NCBI GenBank assembly: GCA_032622095.1
Contig: CP136063.1
Span: 219,063,982 to 219,127,981 of the forward strand
DNA length: 64,000 nucleotides
Reading direction: 5' to 3'
Source of the DNA: Siphonodentalium dalli
Lineage: Eukaryota > Mollusca > Scaphopoda > Gadilida > Siphonodentaliidae
Shown: positions 35,301 through 47,300 of the stretch, piece by piece
Numbering within the stretch: the stretch's first letter is position 1
Layout of the letters: every line of letters starts with the position of its first letter
Translations under genes and position numbers: made by a program
Notes under the pieces: generated by a model
What the model was told of the DNA's origin: nothing
The model's input: the letters and a program-made list of their open reading frames with translations, nothing else
The model's database searches: none

Positions 35301-38300
35301 TGGCCGAGTTCATGGGCCGCGATTCCAATTGATCCGAATCCAAAATGCTCTTCATTCACCGACACTCGCGTAGATTTACACAAACCTCTTAAATAGGCAA
35401 TGCCTGCAAAATAAATAAATAGAAGTAATTTTTTTTTATACTTACTATAAATACAAGAGAACATTCAATTGGAATGTTGACTACAATACAATGAGTATCG
35501 TGTGGAGATAACATTATATATAATGACACGCTCTATATGCATATGTTTCCTGTGATATTTCGTGATTTATTGTTCATTATCAGCGTATAGCGTTATAACA
35601 TGGAGCAGAAGTAAATTTAAATAATTTGGAATATATATTCTTAGACCATGCTGAAATTAGTAATTAAATTGTATTTCTTGACCATCCATTTAGACTAATA
35701 ATGGACCATTCTAATCAATATTGGTATAACTGATGTGAGAATACATTTAGTAAGGTAAGGGTTACATTACCTGCTACTCCGGTCCGTATCCTACTGCCGG
35801 ATCCGCTGTACATATCATTCCTGTAATTGAAAATGAACGTAAGTCCAGGAAACTGTATTTATTTAATACGGTCTCATTTGCTATCTGTTTTGGTTGAGTT
35901 CTATAGATTGGTGAAGAGTAAATTATAACGTGCGTTCCCGGCCTGTCAACGCTATGTCGCCAATATGCCAGATTCCTGGTGGGTCAAGATAACCAGCAGA
36001 TAGTTCCATAGGGCAATGTAACCGATTCAAACACAAACGTTCACTTATAACCAGTTCAACACAAGAATAAGTATACCTTTACCAAATAGAGAAGACTCAT
36101 TCGGCAGAAGGTTATTTTGACATTGAACATCTTTCTATTTCGTCAATTTAAAAGGGGAGGGGGGACTGTACTCATATGTTTAATTTTAAAACAAAGTTTA
36201 AAACAAATATTTTAGTCATTAATTGTGATCCGCCCAGAAAATGAGGATTTAATTTGGCCAAAGTGTTTTGTAATTTGGCCAAAAACCATTTGGCCAAAGT
36301 TTTTTTCATTTGGCTAATAAAATTTTCATTTGGCTAAACTTTTGGCCACAAGATTTTTCGGTCCAGCGCGAACACTGCATAAGTGTAAATTACAACCAGT
36401 TCAACACAAGAATATGTATAGAGAAGACTCAATCGGCAGAAGGTTATTTTGACATTTAACACCTTTCTATTTCGTCAATTTAAAAATGGGGACTGTAGTG
36501 GAGTCGCTTAACGAAAAATCGTTACCTTTTGGATAGAAGCATGAAACTTTCAGGGTTTGTTGGGTATGTTGTCCTCATCAACCTGTTAGCTGGTTCCAGG
36601 TTTCTGGTGACCCCTTGACCTTCAAATTGACCTTGACATTTCGAAAATTTGAGATTTAGGGGTATCTATTTTGTATCGAATATAATGGCTATATAAAATG
36701 ATATATAGACATTGAAGATTGTCGAAGCGATACCATGGATGTCCGCCTTTGTATCCACATTCAATTGGTCTATAATAATCCATCAACTTTCAAATCAGTT
36801 CCTGCTTTTTGGAACTGTTTGAGAATTGCAACTTTATTTTGTATTGGTCATGTTAACTGAACAATGTAGCAATGAAACATGCCATTCATGGGCTCCCTGC
36901 CTAATTGGTTGGATTTAGGTACATTCCATTAATACTCACAAAAACACAGTTACACAATTCACACAGTAACGATTCTTAAGAGCGCTGATCGAACGCAAAC
37001 AAAAAGGAGACACTTACGCAGTGAATAGCATCACGTGATCGGTTGCCATGGTACCGAAATCTAATGTTCTGACTTGAGTTCTGAAAGCACCGAGTACGTT
37101 TGAACTAACAAGCGTTCTTCCATTTCGCTGTCTTGTTAATCCGCTATTCCAAGGCGCTGTACTCGCAGACTGAAAAATAAGGAAGCTCAGAATATTAATT
37201 TATAATTTTTAGAAGACCTGGTGGTAATCGTAATGTAATGGGTTTACTTTACAACCCATTACTTTTTCTCAAGTGGCGAAAATTAAATTGTAATGGGTTC
37301 TTTTTTGCCTTGTAATTTAATTTATTGCATATTACTTCTCAAAATGTCATGTAATTCAATTACTTTTGCATTAATTTTTAATTATAAGATAACATATGTC
37401 CTCAAGAGTTTATTTCTGGAATACTGGTGTTATTTTATAAGCGGAAGTTTATAACAATACAATGATCTTAAACGTGTTTGTTAAATGTGGTTTATTTCCA
37501 ACATTACTAGCAGTAATTGTGAATTGTGCAAAGAATCAGTTATAACCTATAAAAGGACATAACAAATGATAAACACATTAAAATCTTCGGGATTTTTGGG
37601 AAGGCATGGACAACACAAACACCGGTCTTTATTTTTTAATTTAATTTAACATAATAAATGAAAAATAATGGTAAGGGTAATGCATTACGTTTTGCAGGTA
37701 ATGATACTGGTAATTCTGGTGCAGAACATCTGGTAATAGTAATGATAATAATCTTCACAAAGTATTGGACCCATCCATGTGTCTGGGAGCTCTCGCTGTC
37801 CCACATATATTGACAATAAAATAAAGAGTGTAAGTCATGATTGCTTATTCTCACATATAACTGTGTAGTTATTCCGTTTCGAACTAGTGTATTTTATGGT
37901 TGACGGAGGATCATACAATAAGTTGGTAGTCAAGATGTTCAGTTCACCTCTCAATGAAAAGTGGTACCATAAAGTGTGTTTCGAGTTTTTTGACAAGACA
38001 TTTGTAATTCTGATTGGTGGAATTAAACATTGACCATGCACGGGGTGCAACCTCGATAGCTGTATATACGCGACTTGTTTTTCACTTTTTTTATTTTTAT
38101 TTTATTTGTATTTATTTTGTTTATTGACAAATGAAGTATTCTGGATGCACTGTATCATGACATTGTCTCGCTATAATTAGTTATAACATAATATATATTC
38201 CGGTAAACTTACCGTTGATATGACGTAACCAGAAAGCCTGACGTACAACGCAACCTCGTCATCCACAATGCTGTTCAACCGCATGTCAAGCTAAAAATAG

Positions 38301-41300
38301 ATTTTAAAATGGTTATCTCAGCATGATTATAAAATAGTTACCTCAGCATGATTATTAAATGGTTACGTCAGCATAATTATTAAATGGTTATATCAGCATT
38401 ATTATAAAATGGTTACCTCAGCATGATTATAAAATAGTTACCTCAGCATGATTATAAAATGATTACCTCATCATGAAATCATGATTATTAAATGGTTACC
38501 TCAGCCTTATTATAAAATTGTTACCTCAGCATGATTATAAAATGGTTATCTCAGCATGATTATAAAATGGTTACCTCGGCATGATTATAAAATTGTTATC
38601 TCAGCATGATTATAAAATTGGTACCTCGGCATGATTATAAAATGGTTATCTCAGCGTGATTTTAAAATGGTTACCTCAGCCTTATTATAAAATTGTTACC
38701 TCAGCATGATTATAAAATGGTTATCTCAGCATGATTATAAAATAGTTACCTCAGCATGATTATAAAATTGTTATCTCAGCATGATTATAAAATTGGTACC
38801 TCAGCATGATTATAAAATGGTTATCTCAGCGTGATTTTAAAATGGTTACCTCGGCATGATTATAAAATAATTATCAAATATTTTATTCAGAAATAAAAAA
38901 AAAACAATTTTGTTAAATTCATCGCTCTTCACAATACGCCCTGTCACTAGCTCGCGGCCATATTGGAACCACCAGGCCCGGTTCCGTGGTTTTAGTACTA
39001 TAGCTCAAAGTTCTGGAGTAGTATTTCCGTATATGGAGTTTTTAGTTATTCATGAATTCCATATATGGAAATATATGTATAGTCTATTAATATTATATTT
39101 ATTTGTAATTGTACTTTCCATGTGTGTGTATTGTAAATAAAATAATTAAAATTATCCTATCCTATCCTATGTGAGCTTAGTAATGCGGACGACATACCCC
39201 CGTTAACAATGTGAGAATAGTAAGGCGAAAGACATACCCCGTTAACAACCACATGCCCCTGGGGAAAATATAGGTATTTTAGTAATTTTGCCAGGAGCCT
39301 GTGTTAACAACGTGAACGTTTGGTAACGCGAAAGACATACCCCGTTAACGACGTGAGCGTAGTAACGTCTGATAGCTGCTTCTGTCCTGCTCCTTTTCAC
39401 GCTGGGAGAGCCTCCTGTCGTCCTGTTGTAAAATCTGTAATCGGAAACAATCCATTAAAGCTATATAAATTTCCGTCGATGACTGGAGACTTGACTTCAT
39501 GTATTTAATTGCATAATATACAAAAGGGATTGACGCACAAGTTTTTGCAACTTGTGAAGCCTATCTCCCGATACAATATACAAAACCTCACAAGTTAACG
39601 ATTAATATGACTGTATTACCATATTTACATGACGGTAAATTTTGAAATTTGTAATTGGTATATTGGCTTACAAAAGTTATTTGTCCAGAAGTTTTTTCTA
39701 GGTTAATATGGGTTTGTGCTGAAAGAGTGACATATTTTATGATCAATGTTTGGCATGTTTAATCAGAAGATTGTGGTATTGTTGCAAATAGAGGTATGGG
39801 GCCCTGAATGCAGATCTCTAAGTAAACAGGGGTAACTCCATGAGACACCCTCCATTCTGGAAGCCACACCTCACCTGTCATAAACCGAGACATCAATGAC
39901 GACAACAATCTCTATCCCGAACCGCTGCTTCTGTCTTCGTACCACGTGATGTGATTTCAATTCCTGCAGCTCCTCTAATACCGCTAACAGTGTACTTCTC
40001 TGTGCCGATATTAAACCCCTCTCTTCTACGTCGTCTTCGTCGTCTGCTGCAATACAATGTGGTGAATTAGCGTTAACACGTCAATTATCATACGTATTCA
40101 GTATAGTTAAAGGCCCACTTAACTTTCAAATCAAGATAACATCAATTCATAATTTATACACAACATATTCCAAATTATATACTATTTGGAAGAGGAACAA
40201 AAATATATATATATTCCACCAAAATATACGGAACAGCTGTGGATTATGAGTTTCCATCAAGTGATAGCGATTCGCAGATTCACACTTTCCCCATTGTTTA
40301 CCTCAGAAAGCATCAAAATGCACAAAATCTAAAAGATAGTGTTATTCCTCTTCAATTGAGACCAGATCGAAATTAAGCACAGAACACACGTCGGAACCTT
40401 TATAAAAACAACATGTTCACAGTTCTTTCGACCGGATAAGCTGATAATACAATGTTTTCAAATGGTTATAATATGGAATATATGATCTGGTGATTCGAAA
40501 ATTAAGTTGCGCTTTAAGCCAACTGCGATGCGTTGGTCCGTTGCGCTGATCCGTTGCTCTAAACCGTTCACACGAATGCAGTGCGTTGCAATGCGGAGCT
40601 TCTACAAACATCTCCGTTATTTCGTGTCAATAATCCTGTTCTCAATCCTAACATCGCGTTGCACAGGTTATTGCGATTTATTATCAACCGCTATCTAATC
40701 GTGCAACTGGTGGTAGTTGGGTACATGGACATTGCATCACTGAGTCGACAGCAGTTGGAATTGAAATGGCAATTCAGTCCCAATTTAATGTTCTAATCAT
40801 ATGGGATATTAGGGTTGAATTTTCCAACCAATTTTCTCGATGTTGCCTTCAAAATTAGAAGTGGATACATTGGTCATCGGGAAGTGCAGTGGGTTAATTG
40901 TAATGGGACCCCGCACCCGCCCATAAGAAACCATAAAGCCACATCCCCATGACAGAACACACGTTTGAATCCCTCGTGTTGGGGTGTTGTCGGACGAAAT
41001 TGTTTCAACATCCATGAGATTCCACATTGGGAACAGTTACTATCATTGTGACCGACCTTCTACGTAGTCTTGATTATAGTCGATATCTTGTTCTGAGTTA
41101 TCTGATTTTATTTACCTCCAACGTAGTTTTGAGTATAGTCGACACCTAGTTCTGAGTTATCTGATTTTATTTACCTCCTACGTAGTCTTGAGTGTAGTCG
41201 ACACCTAGTTCTGAATTATCTTATTTTATTTACCTTCTACGTAGTCTTGAGAGTAGTCGATATCTTGTTCTGAATTGTCTGATTTTGTCAGAACATAATC

Positions 41301-44300
41301 CGATTGCTCGATGTCGTCATCCGAATGAACTGTTGGTATGATAGGTTCCAGCTCGTATTTATCGCCATCTTTATAGAGACTCCCAGCCTGCAAATTAGAG
41401 AAAATGTTAAGAATACCAATTAGAATGTAGTGATTATGCTAGAGGAAACTGACTAGCTTTCCTCGCTCCCGGATAATTCATTTCATGTTGGAACCCTCCG
41501 AATGTATTGCCAAGCCCCTTAACTTATTCGTGTGCCAAGCGAACCGTTAATGTCCGAAAAAGTTATCGTTAGTCACTTTTTCTAACATATGACAACGAAT
41601 TAAACCTCAGTAAATATATTCTTGGTGTCGTTATGCTCAACAACTTCTCGGTGAATAGCTTCATATGCTGGACTTCATTATTCAAGCAGATATCACGCAC
41701 ATACAATAGTTTGTCTGTATCATATCCGATGGGCCCTTCTAGTTTAAACATACTTTATTCCAACATAAAGAACACTAACACATAAGACATAATATATTGA
41801 GACAAAGTGCTGTTGACATGGAAACGGAGACGACGGTAAGCTATCAGCGTTTTTGTTTATTTCGTTCCGCCAACTCAGGATGACACCCATTATTCTTCAT
41901 ATGGTAACATGTATAGAAGATCTTACTGACATGCCGTCTCGCGAAGACCTCACTAAATCGGCATGGTCTCGTGCAAGATCTTACTGACATGCCGTATCGC
42001 GAAGATCACCCTAAACCAGCATCGTGCCTTGCAAGATCTTACTGACATGCCGTCTCGCGAAGACCTCACTAAATCAGCATGATGCCATGGAAGATCTTAC
42101 TGACATGCCGTCTTGTGACATACAAGATCTTACTGACATGCCGTCTTGTGACATGCAAGATCTTACTGACATGCCGTCTTGTGACATACAAGATCTTACT
42201 GACATGCCGTCTCGCGAAGATCTCCCTAAACCAACATGGTGCCATGATTGTACATGTATGATCTTGTATATGGTTATTACAATGTTGGTTGCATATGAAC
42301 TGGCTGATTGACCATTTCGCTAATGTATTGAATATAGTTTAGTATGTAGATGTCGATACGGATGGGTTAGTACATATATGGAGATCAGATAGTGACGTCG
42401 TCCACCCCTGCCAATACAATAATTTATATAATAAAAACCATAACACTCATTTATAACATAGCTACCGGTCGTTGGCCTTCTTCGGTGTTTGTATTTCGAA
42501 TGGAAATTGCATAATATATTATGTGATGTTACACAATTAACACTGTTCAGATGAATTGATAATAATTACATACAAATGCTATATAAATTATATATTTAAG
42601 TGTCTAACAGCAAACATGTAATTTCCATTTCGAACTACAAGCACTGACGAAGGCCAAAAGGTCGAAGGCTATATAAATGAGCGGTATCTATGTTATCTTG
42701 ACAATCATGTCCCTCATGTTGGAAAATACAATCAATATCCTTTATGTACTCACGAGTGATGGGTGACAGGTGTCCCCGACTTGAACACAGGTAACGGTGA
42801 AGATTCCTCCGGTCTCAGTGTCCTGGTACTGCCCCTCATCCTGTATAAATTATTGTTAAAGACATATTATACACTTTTTTCAGTGCATCAAACTGATAAG
42901 TGAATACCAATACAATGCAGGCACTGTGCCAACCGAACTGATAAGTGAATACCAATACAATGCAGGCACTGTGCCAACCGAACTGATAAGTGAATACCAA
43001 TACAATGCAGGCACTGTGCCAACCGAACTGATAAGTGAATACCAATACAATGCAGGCACTGTGCCAACCGAACTGATAAGTGAATACCAATACAATGCAG
43101 GCACTGCTTGTGCCTAATCGGACCACATCACTAAAAGCGGTCAGAAGACTAATTGGGCGTGGTTTTCAACGTTCAGCCGAATTGCATCTGAAGCCAGTTA
43201 TTTATATCGCCCACGTTATCGTAGCTAAGAGTTTGGAAATCCTATATAGGGCTGATATAATGTGTTACGTGGGTTAGTCTCAAACAAGCGGCCATTTTGT
43301 GAAATAAATAAGAATACACCCAGCTTTTTATGGGAATAAATCATCAAAAAGCTATATAAATATAAGAAATGAATGTAGTGGGTATGTGAGTTATTGGGGG
43401 TACGATGCTGTTGTCGTTTGGGGGGGCACATTTTGTGTAAACCTCTTTGCTTCCAGTTTAACTGATATATGGAATGCATAACCCTTGTTTTACAATACAG
43501 AAGTATATGCCTGTACATGTTTTGATCCACACACAGGGGATGGCTGCTAATTAGCCCATTCATTAATCGGATAGATTAATCCCTTAATGAGTGTGAGATA
43601 ATTAAGGTGCATTAATGTAAAGGGCTAATATAATGTGTTACATGTTTTGGTTGATTTTGTCAAAGCATACGAAGCCGATATGTCAATGTTTCGTATATAT
43701 CTCAACCTACATGGTATATCTTCTAAATTATATGTCGACTAAATTTATAAGTTCGTAAGGGCCATGTCCGTTAAAATATTCGACTTCGAATCCAGGATTT
43801 TACGTTGAATTTACTCTCGTCATGAATGACGGTTGAATCCAATTGTTGTTCGTTAATTGTGAACAAACTCGCAGACGCAATCATGGGCTACATACATGTA
43901 CATCGTTAACTATGCATTCCATTTTGTTGTAAATTGTGACATGGCAACTTGCAAACTACCGAGAACACGACATAGTTACCCCAAATTCGTTTCGATGTGG
44001 ATGTTGAATTGGATCACCAATTTCGGCATCGAATCGAATCTCAAATATTCGCAGAATCCTTAACCCGTCCATGGCTGGCGCTTCCTAAACATTTGTGAAA
44101 ACCCTGTGCCAATGTATTCTCATATATATATGCGAGTCTCCCATATGGAGCCTCGCATATATATAAGCGAACACACTGACGTAACACTATTTACATTGAC
44201 AATATTGGTAACCCAGTGCATTATCTATTATATATTTTGAAAGATCTGTGTGTGTATGTGTTTGTTTGTGTGTGTGTTTGTTTGTGTGTTTGAAATCGAT

Positions 44301-47300
44301 GGACTCCAAAACGACTAAGCCAATTTCGATGAAATTTGGTATTTTAGGGTATTTTCGGCCGGAGACGAACATAGGCATATTTATTTGTCCGTGCGACGTC
44401 AACTTTTCACGTGCGGAGGTCAAATCTATTTTTACGCCGTTTTTGCGCTAATATATTTCAGTTCGGTGCTCACAAATCGATTCGATATAGCACGAATAAT
44501 AAATTGCCAGTCATATAATTTGCACGGTTAGAATCTGTGTGGCTTCATCTTTCCAACGATATATAATATGTATGTATCCGTTTTAGTTATCTGCCTCAAT
44601 TATTAGGTACAAGTGGTACGATGCTTTTATCGGGATAAAATCAATGCGTAAATTCTATGACGTCGTCAGAGGTCATAAAGTTAGATTACGTTAACTCTCA
44701 CCCTGCCGATGCATTTGACTGTGTCGCGTTAACTCATCACCGGCCGAGGTATCCGCAAATGACATTGGGCTATATATCTCGAAAACGGGTGTAGCTATCG
44801 ACTTGAAATTTGGTATGTGAATGTATCTTGCCCCGGATACGAATTTTATCGGGTCGCCGAGCACGCGCGACGCCAGCTTCGCGCATGCGCAGACGAGATC
44901 TCGGAAACGGGTTGAGATATCGACTTTAAATTTGGTATGTGAATGTATCTTGCCCCGGATACGAATTTTATCGGGTCGCCGAGCACGTGCGACACCAGCT
45001 TCGCGCATGCGCAGACCAGATCTAGGAAACGGGTGGAGCAATCGACTTGAAATTTGGTTTTTTAATAGCCCGGACGAAGTCGGGTCACCTTCTAGTATTA
45101 TATATGAGGCTCCCTATGGGAGACAGGCATATATAAGATAATGCTCAGACACATGGTTTTTAATGCTGCACCAGCGCAGCTCCCATGATGGGTTATATAA
45201 GACTCCCGTATGGAGCTTCACATGGACCCAAGCTGACGACGGTCATTAGTACATTGTTCTCTCGGTCTGTGGCTCCATAAAGGGCTATATAGCACTCCCG
45301 TGTGGTGCCCCATACAGACCCAAGCAGACGACGGTCATCAGTACATTATTATATCTATGTGGAGCTCCAAACAGGGTTAAAATGACTTATTACGCGCGCC
45401 GCGTGTGTACCAATGTACAAATTCTTGATTCGCCTGGGCGCTGCCATAGCGCATTGAGGGTTCTATTTATAGAATGTTAACTATTGGGACACATTAAAAG
45501 TTGTAGTGCGACCCCGATACAGAGCTGTAGTGCTACCCCGAGGCCGAGCCCGGTAAAAGGTGCAGTTGAGAATTTCAATTTCGTTTATTGGCGTTTACAT
45601 TATGTCAATAAATTGATAATGTTGAGTTTTTGTTTGTGATAAGCTATGCCAATTACACATAGCAGAAATGAAAAAGATTCTATAATTACAATCATGGGTA
45701 TATAATACATGATCTTGTTTAGGTCTGTATTCCAAAACCAAAGCATCCAAAATTACACTACACTTACGGTTTGTGTCTCGTCGACTGTGACTTCCTTGAG
45801 TTTAAGTTTTCCGTCCGTTTCTTGCAGCTCATAGACCGGCGCTCTCTCGTTGATGTGCGTGCTTCGTTTGATCTTTAATGATGTCGATTCCCCGCGCTTG
45901 TCGATCATGTCAAACTGCAATTCGTCTTCCAATCGACCATTCATCAAGTTACGTCTGTTCAGACGCGACGTCGAATGGCGCAGGGTGACGATAGCGACAT
46001 CATCTGCCGTCACTGGAAGTAACCAAAGTATTTTAATTTAATTTCTCCTATAGTATACATGTAAGATGAATTTAATGACACACCTAGATGGTACATATGC
46101 CATATACACTATATGCATGTATTACACATATATATATATGACAAAATTATACAATATAAAAGAAAATTAATGATAATTATAAGATACATGTATGTAGGAC
46201 GTGTTATTCCGAGATTGACTGTTGTTAGCATTATTTTTGGGCAAGTAATCGATTCTGATAAGTGAAGCGGCATTTAAAAAAAAAAAAATTTGTGTTGGAA
46301 TCTGACGATATGGGGACCATCGAATCGGATTGAGTACCTTTAAACAATATTTATTTTATCCTCAATACATGTTATACATCAAACAAGACATGGAACAATG
46401 TAGTTCAGGTGATTTTGTGATAACTTGTTGCAGTTTAAAAGAGGGGCGAAGGGGATCTAACAACAAGCGGGTCATCATGACGATACTGTCCCAGGAAATT
46501 TATAACCGCAGTTTAGTACTTATTACTGTGGTCGACTACCGCTCTAGCCTTTAGTAAAGGTGATAATTAGTTCAGTGGGTACTTACATCTCGGTGTGTAT
46601 ACTAGAAGATTACTTTGAGATCTCACTATAGTATAATTATCAGTGTATAAAGTGTTTTTTTTCGCATCTTTAAGCTTAATAACATTTTGTTAATCAAAAG
46701 AAATAATTTTATTTATTTACCTAAAAGCTAATGTTTTATCATCATATGGTCGTACTATGAATTAAGAGCTTTGGTGAACCGCTCTAACTTTGAGCAATTA
46801 TTTCTCCAGCAAATATAACTTTTTTTCCGATCATGTCGTGTATCGACATGTTGGAAAAAGATAGACCTACACGAATATGTAAAATATGAGTTGCAGAGTA
46901 CAAAGCCATTCTGACAAATGAAGCCGAATGGCATTGATATTCGACTGCGAATTGCACCTAGTAATACCAATGTGACAGTGTCGTTTATCTTAATTTATCT
47001 CCTCAGAGACGAATCCATGCGGAGTATAATGCAGAAGGGGCGAATGGAAAGAGTTCGAGTTGAAGAGATAGAATACACCCATACGAGCCGAGAATACCAA
47101 ATGTACAACATGAGTGGAATTGTGGTTTTAACAACCAGCCTTTTGGTGAATGGTTAAAACCACAATACCACGAGTGGTGATTTTGTTTTACTTCGTCTAC
47201 TGTGCGTGTATTTTATTTATAACATAATTATTATTTTGTATTTGTTTCGCGAATTCAACTACTCCACTGTTTACTTTGAATATTAATCCACACAGAGAGA

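Noticed and set aside
42836-43126. Repetitive ORFs on both strands at the 45-bp array
   Set aside because: A 45-bp period keeps all frames open. Block A has only one unit, so no protein is conserved.
44691-45141. ORFs of 106-116 codons with Arg-rich repeats
   Set aside because: They come from the 118-bp tandem units inside the block B Helitron and have no counterpart elsewhere in the window.
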